The notes beneath the pieces were generated by a model. The model had not been told where the DNA came from. It did not search any database and saw only the letters and a list, made by a program, of their open reading frames with translations. From NCBI GenBank assembly GCA_018901675.1, contig JAHIEH010000021.1, positions 1 through 22,902 on the forward strand: a stretch of DNA of 22,902 nucleotides. Direction: 5' to 3'. This DNA is from Nanobdellota archaeon. GTDB taxonomy: Archaea; Nanobdellota; Nanobdellia; Pacearchaeales; GW2011-AR1. The position numbers and the translations under genes are program-made. Below, in pieces: positions 1 through 8,054 of this stretch (its first letter is position 1; every line of letters starts with the position of its first letter).

Positions 1-879
1 GTTTGTAGAAATGATGCAACATGTGCAGGGATAGAAAGTTGCACTCCTGCAGAAGGGGGTTATTTTTGTAATTTTAGGTTTGTAGTTTATCTTAGTGAAG
101 ATGCTGCAAGGCGGCATGCAGGTATAACCTCTAATCTAACTGTGAATGAAACAAATCCGCAATATCTTTCCAAAACTTTGGATCTTTATCTGGATGACAA
201 ACTTGTTGACACTTTATTAATAAGCAAGGGGCTTCAGGGAAGAGTTACAACCCAAATACAAATACAAGGTTCTGGTTCTGCAGCAGTTAAAGCAGATGCT
301 ATTAAGTCTGCAGAAGAATCAATGCATAAATTGCAGACAATTTTGATTACAGGAAGTCTTCCGTATAAGTTAGAAATAGTAAAATTAGACACCATATCTC
401 CGTTGCTTGGCAAGGAATTTCTCGACTTAATATTTTTAGCAGGAGGAGCAGCACTTCTTTCAATCGCATTAACTGTTTTTATTAGATACAGGAGAATAAA
501 ACCTTCTTTAATAGTCATGTTCACATGCGTCTCTGAACTGATAATCACTTTGGGAGTAGCATCATTTATAGATTGGAATTTGGATTTGCCAAGTATAGCG
601 GGAATCCTCGCTGCGATTGGAACAGGTGTTGATGACCAGATAGTTATTTTAGATGAGTCGCGGCAAGGCACTTCTTTAAGCATAAGCCAGAGGCTAAAAA
701 GAGCTTTTGCAATTATAGTCGGAGCCTATTCAACTGTGGTGGTATCTTTACTTCCGCTTTTATGGGCAGGAGCAGGTTTGCTAAAAGGTTTTGCAATAAC
801 CACTCTTATAGGAATAACAATCGGGGTTTTTATAACAAGGCCTGCTTTTATGGATATGATAAAAAGAATGGAGGAATAA
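1..879 (+). CDS. secD: Preprotein translocase subunit SecD, C-terminal part (5' end outside window)
   Basis: The frame is open from base 1, so the gene is cut by the window edge; 292 residues remain. SecD works with SecF in the cytoplasmic membrane to help Sec-dependent export. The first about 130 residues are extracytoplasmic: a segment reading LSEDAARRHAGITSNL matches the conserved SecD P1 region, followed by LDLYLDDKLVDTLLIS. Five or six hydrophobic segments follow from about residue 137. The membrane motif AAIGTGVDDQIVILDE near residue 205 is the hallmark of archaeal SecD. Four cysteines occur within the first 23 visible residues, which could form disulfides outside the cell. No secF follows; in archaea it usually lies upstream, so it would be outside this window. 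Confidence 0.93.
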   Translation, partial: VCRNDATCAGIESCTPAEGGYFCNFRFVVYLSEDAARRHAGITSNLTVNETNPQYLSKTLDLYLDDKLVDTLLISKGLQGRVTTQIQIQGSGSAAVKADAIKSAEESMHKLQTILITGSLPYKLEIVKLDTISPLLGKEFLDLIFLAGGAALLSIALTVFIRYRRIKPSLIVMFTCVSELIITLGVASFIDWNLDLPSIAGILAAIGTGVDDQIVILDESRQGTSLSISQRLKRAFAIIVGAYSTVVVSLLPLLWAGAGLLKGFAITTLIGITIGVFITRPAFMDMIKRMEE

Positions 880-910
880 GGTTATCTTGACAATTTCGAA
901 TATAAATTCT

Positions 911-920
911 TTTAAATAAT
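911..920 (+). promoter_or_regulatory. TATA-like box for the nucleotide-sugar dehydrogenase gene
   Basis: TTTAAATAAT is centred about 23 bases before the ATG at 938. This spacing would put the transcript start at or near the ATG, giving a leaderless mRNA. No Shine-Dalgarno-like sequence is seen before this ATG. Confidence 0.5.
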
Positions 921-937
921 ATTCATCAAATAGCAAT

Positions 938-1807
938 ATGAAAATAGGAATGATTGGTATGGGATTTGTTGGGGGGACAACAGCTAGTATACTTTCTAAA
1001 GCACATGAGATTTTTCCTTATGATAAGTATAAAGAACCTTATTGTTCCAAGAAAAATATTGAAGAATTAGCTGAAAATTCTGAAACTGTTTTTGTTTGTG
1101 TTCCAACTCCCATGAAGCCAAGCGGAGAGATGGATTATTCCGCGATTTATGATTCATTAAATCTTTTAAATGAAGAAGCAAAAAATAAAAAAAGAAATAT
1201 TAAAGATATTTTGGTGGTTATACGCTCAACAGCAGTTTCTGGGACAACTGACAAATTAGCAGAAACATATTCTTTTCGTTTTGCATTTAATCCTGAGTTT
1301 TTAAGGGAAAAACATGCTTTAGAAGATATGGAGAATACAAACAGAATTGTTATTGGTGCAAATACTGATGAAAATTATTCAAAAGTAGCTGAAATTTACC
1401 GCCCCCTTTTTCCTAATGCAAAATATTTTCATTGCAGTATAAAAGAAGCAGAGATGGTGAAGTATACTGCCAATGTAATGCTTACGCTTCAAATAGCAGG
1501 GGCTAATGAAATTTATCAAATTTGCAAGGCAACTGGAATCGATTACAATAAAATAAAAGAAATAGTTTTATTAGACAATCGAATTGGAAGGAATATAGAT
1601 GTTCCAGGACCTGACGGAGATTTAGGGTTTGGGGGAAAATGTTTTCCCAAAGATTTAAGGGCATTGATTTATTTAGCAAGAGAATGTGGGTATGGGCCTT
1701 ATCTGCTTGAAGAGGTTTGGAGATTAAATGAAAGAGTGAGAAAAAATAAAGATTGGTTGGATATTCCCGGAGCAACCTCTGAAAATAAAGATTTTAAAAA
1801 GAAATGA
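938..1807 (+). CDS. Short UDP-glucose/GDP-mannose dehydrogenase family protein
   Basis: Members of this family oxidise a nucleotide sugar to its uronic acid using NAD+. The N-terminus has the Rossmann motif GMGFVG (residues 7-12). The family features NPEFLRE (118-124), a candidate catalytic Lys175 in EAEMVKYTANVML, and a catalytic Cys235 in GFGGKCFPKDL are all present. At 289 residues it is clearly shorter than the usual 400-450: the C-terminal UDP-sugar-binding domain is missing, and the protein ends in a charged tail soon after the helix following the Cys motif. Short family members exist, so it may be functional, perhaps with the missing part supplied in trans or by dimerisation. The product, probably a UDP- or GDP-uronate, would feed the glycan genes downstream. 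Substrate is not determinable here. Confidence 0.85.
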   Translation: MKIGMIGMGFVGGTTASILSKAHEIFPYDKYKEPYCSKKNIEELAENSETVFVCVPTPMKPSGEMDYSAIYDSLNLLNEEAKNKKRNIKDILVVIRSTAVSGTTDKLAETYSFRFAFNPEFLREKHALEDMENTNRIVIGANTDENYSKVAEIYRPLFPNAKYFHCSIKEAEMVKYTANVMLTLQIAGANEIYQICKATGIDYNKIKEIVLLDNRIGRNIDVPGPDGDLGFGGKCFPKDLRALIYLARECGYGPYLLEEVWRLNERVRKNKDWLDIPGATSENKDFKKK

Positions 1808-1809
1808 TT

Positions 1810-1817
1810 TTTTAAAG
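1810..1817 (+). promoter_or_regulatory. TATA-like box for the small membrane protein gene
   Basis: TTTTAAAG is centred about 24 bases before the ATG at 1838, in the short gap after the dehydrogenase stop codon. The spacing fits a leaderless archaeal transcript. Confidence 0.35.
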
Positions 1818-1837
1818 TGAAATATCTATGAATTAAA

Positions 1838-2305
1838 ATGTTTCCCAAATCTCACATACTCTTCGGATTGCTTTTTGCTTTAGTCATTCTTTATGCTTTT
1901 CCGCAAACAGGCATTATCGGATTTTTTATCATTTTTTTATCGAGTTTTTTAATTGATGTAGACCATTACTTAACTTATGTTCAAAAGAAGAGAGATTGGA
2001 GCCTAAAAAATGCTTATAACTGGCATTGCAATCTTAATAAAAAATTTCTCTCTTTAACAAGGGCTAAAAGGAATAAAACTTATATCGCACTCTGCTTTCT
2101 GCATAGCATTGAAAGCTTGATTATCCTATATTTTTTAGGGTTTTTTGTGTCCAAATATTTTCTCTATGTTTCTTTGGGGTTTGCTTTCCATTTATCCCTG
2201 GACATAATTGGAGACCAATTTTATCATGATCGGGTTGACAAAACTTCGGCGATTTACGATTTCTTTAAGTTTAAAAAACTGAAGAGATTAGAAGAGGTTA
2301 ATTAG
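1838..2305 (+). CDS. Small multi-spanning membrane protein, YdjM/DUF457-like
   Basis: A 155-residue protein with about four hydrophobic segments (roughly 5-24, 25-42, 85-105 and 108-125). Conserved-looking polar residues sit at membrane edges: His6, SSFLIDVDHYL around 35-45, LHSIE near 90, and HLSLDIIGD near 120. This pattern of His and Asp residues is like the membrane-bound metal-dependent hydrolase family (YdjM/DUF457), whose function is poorly known. It stands alone between two sugar genes and has its own likely promoter. The family call rests only on the spacing of these residues and the membrane pattern. Confidence 0.6.
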   Translation: MFPKSHILFGLLFALVILYAFPQTGIIGFFIIFLSSFLIDVDHYLTYVQKKRDWSLKNAYNWHCNLNKKFLSLTRAKRNKTYIALCFLHSIESLIILYFLGFFVSKYFLYVSLGFAFHLSLDIIGDQFYHDRVDKTSAIYDFFKFKKLKRLEEVN

Positions 2306-2352
2306 CCATCTATCTACCTTCCTACTATATATTATCTACTTCATAAAAACTC

Positions 2353-2360
2353 TTAAATCA
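2353..2360 (+). promoter_or_regulatory. TATA-like box for the first GT2 gene
   Basis: TTAAATCA within CTCTTAAATCA is centred about 23 bases before the ATG at 2379, again with leaderless spacing. Confidence 0.4.
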
Positions 2361-2378
2361 TGTCTTGTATGGTTTTAG

Positions 2379-3323
2379 ATGAAACTTTCGGTAATTATTC
2401 CTGTTTATAACGAAGAGGGAAATATCCCTGTTTTATACCAAGAGATACAAGAAGTAGTTAAACAACTAATCAATAACAAAAAGATAAATGACTACGAACT
2501 TATTTTTGTTAATGACGGCTCTAAAGACAAAAGCCAGGAAATTCTGGAGGGATTAAAAAGGCAGGATAAAGCAATTAGAGTTATAGAATTGAGAAAGAAT
2601 TTTGGCCAGACTCCTGCATTAAAGGCTGGTTTTGATTCTTGTTCTGGAGATTTAATTGTAACTATGGATGGGGATTTGCAAAACGACCCTAAAGATATCC
2701 CCCGATTAATAGAAAAATTAGAGAAGGGTTATGATGTGGTTTCTGGCTGGAGAATCAGAAGAAAAGACTCTTTTTTCAAGAAAATTGCTTCAAGGATGAT
2801 GAACAATTTAAGAATTCTGCTTATCGGAGATTACCTGCATGATTACGGCTGTTCTTTAAAAATCTACAAAAGAGAGTGTATAAAAGACCTTGAACTTTTT
2901 GGCGAGCTTCATAGGTATATAACTGCATATCTTTATGTTAAAGGTTATAAAATAGGGGAGATTCCTGTAAATCACAGACCAAGAAAGTTAGGAAAAACCA
3001 AGTACAAAACTATTTCGGGGAGAGGGATAAACGGGATTCTGGATTTGCTTTATCTAAAATTCTGGAGCAGTTACTCCAGCAGACCCCTGCATTTTTTTGG
3101 CAGGCTGGGAATTTACCAGTGGATTATCGCAGGAGCAATTATCGTGGAACAAATAATAAAAGCATATGTCCTCCGGGAATTAAACCTCGGTCCTTTGCTA
3201 ATGCTTGCGGCAGTTTTGGGAATAACTGGCCTGTTATTTATTATCTTTGGATTTTTATCAGAGGTAGTTACAAGGTCTTATTTTCAAGAAAACAAAATTT
3301 ACAATATCAAAAAAGTTTTTTAA
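2379..3323 (+). CDS. Family 2 glycosyltransferase, polyprenyl-phosphate sugar synthase type, with C-terminal membrane anchor
   Basis: Transfers a sugar from a nucleotide donor, most likely to a polyprenyl (dolichol) phosphate on the cytoplasmic face. It begins LSVIIPVYNEEGN, has VNDGS (Asp46), the metal-binding DxD as MDGDLQNDP (Asp97, Asp99), and GWRIRRKDS, which is typical of DPM/ArnC/GtrB-type enzymes. Residues about 244-266 and 270-296 form two membrane helices, the arrangement found in GtrB/ArnC-like proteins. At 314 residues the length is normal. The closely following amidotransferase gene (12-base gap) suggests co-transcription. The sugar cannot be read from the sequence. Confidence 0.88.
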   Translation: MKLSVIIPVYNEEGNIPVLYQEIQEVVKQLINNKKINDYELIFVNDGSKDKSQEILEGLKRQDKAIRVIELRKNFGQTPALKAGFDSCSGDLIVTMDGDLQNDPKDIPRLIEKLEKGYDVVSGWRIRRKDSFFKKIASRMMNNLRILLIGDYLHDYGCSLKIYKRECIKDLELFGELHRYITAYLYVKGYKIGEIPVNHRPRKLGKTKYKTISGRGINGILDLLYLKFWSSYSSRPLHFFGRLGIYQWIIAGAIIVEQIIKAYVLRELNLGPLLMLAAVLGITGLLFIIFGFLSEVVTRSYFQENKIYNIKKVF

Positions 3324-3335
3324 TTAATTTTTAAA

Positions 3336-5237
3336 ATGTGCGGAATTTGTGGGTTTAATTGGGAAGATACTCCTCTTTTAAATGGAATTCTCAAAGAAAT
3401 AGAGCATAGGGGGATAGACGGATGCGGAAAATTCACAAATAAAGAAATCTCCTTGGGCCACAGGAGGCTTTCTATAATAGACTTATCAAAAGCAGGAAAA
3501 CAACCAATGTCTAATGAGAATCAAGATATATGGATAGTATTTAATGGGGAAATTTATAATTTTAAAGAACTAAGAGAAGAGCTTGAACAAAAAGGGCATA
3601 AATTTAAATCCAATACTGACACCGAAGTAATTATTCATTTATATGAACAGGAAGGTTTTAACTGCTTAAATAAGATGAATGGTATGTTTGCTTTTTGTAT
3701 TTACGATTCTAAAAAAAATATTCTGTTTTTGGCAAGAGATAGGGTAGGAATAAAGCCGGTTTATTATTACAATAACTCTGTTGAAAATAGAGGGGAATTT
3801 ATGTTTTGCTCTGAAATCAAAGGAATCCTAAAAAATAAAGAAATAGAAAGGAGAGTTAATTTGGATGCTGTTTCTTCTTTTTTGTCTTTTAGGGCAAATA
3901 CAAATGAGGAAACTTGTTTTAAAAGCATCTACAAGTTAATGCCCGGGCATTATCTTACTTATAATTTAAAACAAAAACAAATTTGCGAAATAAAAAAATA
4001 TTGGGATATCTCTTTTAAAACTGAAGACAGGAGTGAAAAATATTTTACCCAAGGGTTAAAAAGTCTTTTATTTGATTCGGTTAAAAGGCAAATCATTTCT
4101 GATGTTTCTTTTGGGGCTTATCTTTCTGGCGGTGTTGATTCTGGAACTGTTGTCTCTATCATGTCTAAGCTCCATGAAAAACCAATAGAAACTTTTTCAG
4201 TGGGGTTTGAGAATGAATCTGATGAGATAAATGAATCAAAATTTTTAGCAAATTCTTTAAACACGCATCATCACGAATTGATTATTAAGGATGATTCAGT
4301 GAAATATCTTCCTAAAATAGTCCACCATTTAGATGAACCCATGTCTGATCCTACTTGCATCCCGATTTACCTTCTTTCAAAGTATACCAAAAGATATTGC
4401 ACAGTTGTTTTAACAGGAGAGGGAAGTGATGAACTTTTCGCAGGTTACCCTCAATATAAATTTATGAAGCTTCATAAACATTTCATTCGCCCCCTTCCTC
4501 AAGTATTTAGAAAGCCAATAGTTGCATTAGCAGAAAAATCTCCCAAAAAGCTATTAAACAAAGGATTCAAGTTTGCCTCAGAGTTGGGGGAGAAGGGAAT
4601 GGAAAGATTTTCAAATTTTGTTAATACTAATAATTTTTCTAAGCAATACCTGAATCAAGTAGCTATATTCAATGAAGAAGAGAAAAAAGAGCTGTTGTTT
4701 AACTACAGTGAAAACTTCTACAACCAGTACTCCCCATATTTTTTAACTTCTTCTATTGTTAACAATTGCACCAATCTTGACTTTAAAGGAAATATGGCAG
4801 ATGATTTGCTTATGAAAATGGATAAAAACACCATGGCTTTCAGTGTGGAAGCAAGAGTCCCTTTTCTTGATCATAGGATTATCCAATTTGCTTCCAAAAT
4901 CCCCGACAACCTAAAATTACGCGGGTTTACAGGAGACAAATTCATCTTAAGGGAAGCTATGAAAGGGTTTATTCCCGAACAAACCAGGAAACGTAAGAAA
5001 AAGCATTTTTTTGTCCCAATTAATTATTGGTTTAAAAATGAGCTTCTGCAGCTAAAAGAAGATTTATTGTCAAAACAATATCTGGATAAGCAGGGAATAT
5101 TCAAATATTCCTATATAGATAAAATACATAAGAACTTTAAGTCTTCAAATTTGTTTTATTCCAGGCAATTATGGTCATTAATCAGTTTTCAGATATGGCA
5201 TAAATTATATATAGAAAATGAAAAAATCAGAATATAA
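3336..5237 (+). CDS. asnB: Asparagine synthase (glutamine-hydrolysing) family amidotransferase
   Basis: Class II glutamine amidotransferase fused to an ATP-dependent amide synthetase. Mature Cys2 (MCGICGF) is the glutaminase nucleophile; the N-terminal domain carries RHG-like EHRGIDG, GHRRLSIIDLS and VFNGEIYNF. The synthetase half has the PP-loop SGGVDSG at residues 264-270 and LTGEGSDELFAGYPQY. At 633 residues it is full length. It could make asparagine, but AsnB homologues in sugar clusters often amidate sugar uronic acids, and a uronate-forming dehydrogenase lies 1.5 kb upstream; that role is inference. The 3' end overlaps the next gene by 20 bases, so the two are translationally coupled. 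Confidence 0.9.
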   Translation: MCGICGFNWEDTPLLNGILKEIEHRGIDGCGKFTNKEISLGHRRLSIIDLSKAGKQPMSNENQDIWIVFNGEIYNFKELREELEQKGHKFKSNTDTEVIIHLYEQEGFNCLNKMNGMFAFCIYDSKKNILFLARDRVGIKPVYYYNNSVENRGEFMFCSEIKGILKNKEIERRVNLDAVSSFLSFRANTNEETCFKSIYKLMPGHYLTYNLKQKQICEIKKYWDISFKTEDRSEKYFTQGLKSLLFDSVKRQIISDVSFGAYLSGGVDSGTVVSIMSKLHEKPIETFSVGFENESDEINESKFLANSLNTHHHELIIKDDSVKYLPKIVHHLDEPMSDPTCIPIYLLSKYTKRYCTVVLTGEGSDELFAGYPQYKFMKLHKHFIRPLPQVFRKPIVALAEKSPKKLLNKGFKFASELGEKGMERFSNFVNTNNFSKQYLNQVAIFNEEEKKELLFNYSENFYNQYSPYFLTSSIVNNCTNLDFKGNMADDLLMKMDKNTMAFSVEARVPFLDHRIIQFASKIPDNLKLRGFTGDKFILREAMKGFIPEQTRKRKKKHFFVPINYWFKNELLQLKEDLLSKQYLDKQGIFKYSYIDKIHKNFKSSNLFYSRQLWSLISFQIWHKLYIENEKIRI

Positions 5238-6000
5238 ATCAGGTTCACAGGAAAGATTTGGTTATGAATGGGAAAAGTTCAGTCAAATAATCCCAGAGTA
5301 TGAAACTCAATTTTTAAAGTGGGTTTATCCATTAAAAAAGAATGATTTTAAAGATAAGACGATTCTTGATGCCGGATGCGGTATTGGCAGAAATTCCTAT
5401 TGGCCATTAACTTATGGAGCAAAAGAACTTCTTGCATTTGATTATGACAAAAGAACTATTGCAGTAGCAAGAAGAAACTTATCCCAATTTAGACACGCAA
5501 AAGTAATTTTTAAATCGATTTACGACTTAGATTTAAAAAACAAGTTTGATATAGCTTTTTCTATAGGGGTGATACATCACCTAGCAAACCCTTCTTTGGC
5601 AGTCAAAAAAATGGTAGATTCGGTTAAAAAAAATGGAACTGTTTTAATTTGGGTTTATGGATATGAAGGCAATGAGTGGATTGTTAAATATGTCGATCCA
5701 ATAAGGAAGATAACTTCAAGGCTGCCTCTTAAAATAGTCAATTTATTTGCATATTTCTTATCAATACCGCTATACACTTATGTAAAGCTATCTCCTCAAA
5801 AATCTCCTTATTTAAAACAATTATCCCGATTTAAATTTTGGCATCTTCATAGCATCGTCTTTGACCAATTAATTCCGAAAATAGCAAATTACTGGAAAAA
5901 AGAGGAGGCAGAGGGCTTATTAAAAAAAGCAGAGTTAAAAGATGTTCAAATCTATAAAGTGAATAATAACTCTTGGACAGTATTGGGTAAGAAAAAATGA
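5218..6000 (+). CDS. Class I SAM-dependent methyltransferase
   Basis: A 260-residue soluble protein. SAM-binding motif I is ILDAGCGIGRN (Asp51-Gly57 region), followed by the acidic motif II LLAFDYD and the motif IV-like region FDIAFSIGVIHHLANP, then KKNGTVLIWVYG. The C-terminal about 90 residues are hydrophobic and aromatic in part (LPLKIVNLFAYFLSIPLY), which may form a membrane-facing or substrate-binding lid. It starts inside the end of the amidotransferase gene and ends with a 4-base ATGA overlap onto the next methyltransferase. In this setting it probably methylates a sugar or a precursor; the acceptor is unknown. Confidence 0.85.
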   Translation: MKKSEYKSGSQERFGYEWEKFSQIIPEYETQFLKWVYPLKKNDFKDKTILDAGCGIGRNSYWPLTYGAKELLAFDYDKRTIAVARRNLSQFRHAKVIFKSIYDLDLKNKFDIAFSIGVIHHLANPSLAVKKMVDSVKKNGTVLIWVYGYEGNEWIVKYVDPIRKITSRLPLKIVNLFAYFLSIPLYTYVKLSPQKSPYLKQLSRFKFWHLHSIVFDQLIPKIANYWKKEEAEGLLKKAELKDVQIYKVNNNSWTVLGKKK

Positions 6001-6602
6001 TAAGATTAAATCAAAAAAAGATAAATGTAGATAAGCTGAACTTAGGATGTAGTGTTTTTAAGAAAAAAGGATTCTTAAATGTAGATATCGATTCAGACAA
6101 AAATCCAGACTTGTTGCTCAATTTGGACAAAATTCCCTATCCTTTTAAAGACGAATCTTTCTCATTGATAACTGCAGACCATGTTTTAGAGCATTTAAAT
6201 AATCCTTTTGAAATAATGAAAGAATTATATCGGATTTTAAAACCAAGAGGAAAATTAATAATAAAAGTCCCTCACTTTAGCAGGGGATTTACTCATCCAG
6301 ACCATAAAAGAGGGTTCGATGTTTCTTTCCCATTATATTTTAATGAAGATTTCAAAGCATTTTATACTGGAACCTCATTTAAATTAGAAAAGTTAAAACT
6401 AACATGGTGTGCCCAGCCATATCTTAAAAAGATAACTCTTTCACCTGTACAGTATTTTTTTGCATCAATTATTGGCAATATTATTGATTTATTTGCTAAT
6501 GCTTCCCCTTACCTATGCTCTAGGTTATGGTGTTTTTGGGTTGGGGGTTTTGAAGAGATTGAATTCATTTTTATAAAACAGGGGGTTAAAGCGCACACAT
6601 GA
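5997..6602 (+). CDS. Small class I SAM-dependent methyltransferase (Methyltransf_11-like)
   Basis: A 201-residue protein with the short motif I KLNLGCSVFKKKGFLNVDID, then DKIPYPFKDESFSLITADHVLEHLNNPFEIMKELYRILKPRGKLIIKVPH. This layout is the one seen in small methyltransferases of polysaccharide clusters. Motif I lacks the second glycine run (GCSVFKK rather than GCGxG), so SAM binding may be atypical. It shares ATGA overlaps with the genes on both sides, placing it firmly within the operon. It resembles the minus-strand protein encoded at 12542-13030 (both have LNLGC, then D(L)NKIPYPFK), so the two may be paralogues. Confidence 0.8.
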   Translation: MIRLNQKKINVDKLNLGCSVFKKKGFLNVDIDSDKNPDLLLNLDKIPYPFKDESFSLITADHVLEHLNNPFEIMKELYRILKPRGKLIIKVPHFSRGFTHPDHKRGFDVSFPLYFNEDFKAFYTGTSFKLEKLKLTWCAQPYLKKITLSPVQYFFASIIGNIIDLFANASPYLCSRLWCFWVGGFEEIEFIFIKQGVKAHT

Positions 6603-8050
6603 AAAAAATAAACCGCTTGCTTATAAAAATCTTATCCGGAATTGTTTTGATTATATTGTTACTTTTGATTATAATCAGCAATTATATCGGCTCTACAGAT
6701 GTTGGGGATTATGCTAATGTAGCTAAATTTTTTGCAGGAGAATACAACGCAAAAATTCGCTCATCCCACTCATATTTTTATGGGTTTATTAACTCTCCAT
6801 TTATCCGGCTCACCAGCAGTTTTATCGGGATGAAAATAATGTCTATTGTCTGGATTTTGCTGATTATTTTGAGTATCTATTATATTTCGAAGAAAGACAA
6901 AAGATTTCTTATCCTATCATTGGCAACGCCCATCTTTTGGTATATGGCTCCATGGATAAATCCCATCCAAATAGCAAGTTTGTTTTTTTTGTGGGGGTAT
7001 CATTTTATTAAGAGATATGATGAAAATAACAATCTCCCTAATTTAATTTATTCAGGGCTATTTATCGGGATGGCCTTGGTTTTTTGGGACACAATACTGT
7101 ATTTTGGAGCAATACTCACTGTTTGTTTTTTGTATGACAAAAAATTATCTCATCTATTTTATTTTATGGTTTTTGTCTTTATAGGATTAATCCCCAGATT
7201 AATTTTAGACCAAATAATGTTTAATTTTGCGTTTTATGGTATTTTTAGGAATTTTTTTGGGGGGGTATTAAATGTCTTGGGATTCACCTCTGGTACGGGT
7301 GCAACACCAAAATCAATGATAGCTATTCTTTCTGTTCTTTTATTATTGCCTTTATTTTCCTATCTTTTAATCAAACCTAAAAATTTTAAGGAAAATAAAA
7401 AAACGGTTTTTTTCTTGGTTTTGTCTTTATTATTGATACTTACAAATCCACAAATAAGATATACTTTAATATTGACTCCGATAATTTTATTGAATCTTCA
7501 AAACATTTTAAGCAAGAAACAACTCAAAATCCAGATTGTTTGTTCAATAATTATCTCTCTTCTGGTTATAATGCCATACGTAATTCAGATAAGTTATTCA
7601 ACCAATGCACAGGAACTTACTTCCTTTGTTTCAAATTTAGGCAATATTACCCTGTCAAAAACATTTCCTGAAGAAATTATCAGGCAGGATTTGAATAACA
7701 TCGGCAAAGATTTTCCCAATCAGCGTTTTATTGTTGGAAATTTGCCTGATGATTATAGTTATTTAGCCATGATTTACTGGGGGGATGGCATTAAGGAATT
7801 TATAAGCATTCAGGATTATGAACTTTACCTGCAGAACAAAACCGTCATCCTTGAAAAAGAATTTCACCCTATCCTTAATATTCCAGAAAGGAGAGAAATC
7901 TGGATTAAAGGGGGCATTTCAGCAAGAATCAATTCTTCAGAATTAAGCTCTGTTAGATATGCAATAAGCAGTGAGACAGAAACTGATTTAAATGACTTTC
8001 GGCTAGTAAAATCATACAAAAAACTGAGTGTTTTTGAAAAAGTGCAGTAA
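6599..8050 (+). CDS. Multi-spanning membrane protein, probable GT-C-type glycosyltransferase
   Basis: A 483-residue protein with about nine or ten membrane segments, from residue 9-28 to about 325. The first outer loop carries GSTDVGDYANVAKFFAGEY (Asp34, Asp37); an acidic residue in this position is the usual catalytic site of GT-C enzymes that use polyprenyl-phosphate sugars outside the membrane. The last about 150 residues are soluble and extracytoplasmic. No closer family is recognisable. It begins with an ATGA overlap on the methyltransferase gene and lies just before a second GT-C-like gene. The GT-C call is inferred from topology and the acidic loop. Confidence 0.6.
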   Translation: MKKINRLLIKILSGIVLIILLLLIIISNYIGSTDVGDYANVAKFFAGEYNAKIRSSHSYFYGFINSPFIRLTSSFIGMKIMSIVWILLIILSIYYISKKDKRFLILSLATPIFWYMAPWINPIQIASLFFLWGYHFIKRYDENNNLPNLIYSGLFIGMALVFWDTILYFGAILTVCFLYDKKLSHLFYFMVFVFIGLIPRLILDQIMFNFAFYGIFRNFFGGVLNVLGFTSGTGATPKSMIAILSVLLLLPLFSYLLIKPKNFKENKKTVFFLVLSLLLILTNPQIRYTLILTPIILLNLQNILSKKQLKIQIVCSIIISLLVIMPYVIQISYSTNAQELTSFVSNLGNITLSKTFPEEIIRQDLNNIGKDFPNQRFIVGNLPDDYSYLAMIYWGDGIKEFISIQDYELYLQNKTVILEKEFHPILNIPERREIWIKGGISARINSSELSSVRYAISSETETDLNDFRLVKSYKKLSVFEKVQ

Positions 8051-8054
8051 AACT

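Noticed and set aside
8028..8054. An upstream ATG for the PMT-like gene
   Set aside because: It adds nine residues inside the previous gene; the ATG at 8055 follows the previous stop by four bases and gives a usual cytoplasmic N-terminus.
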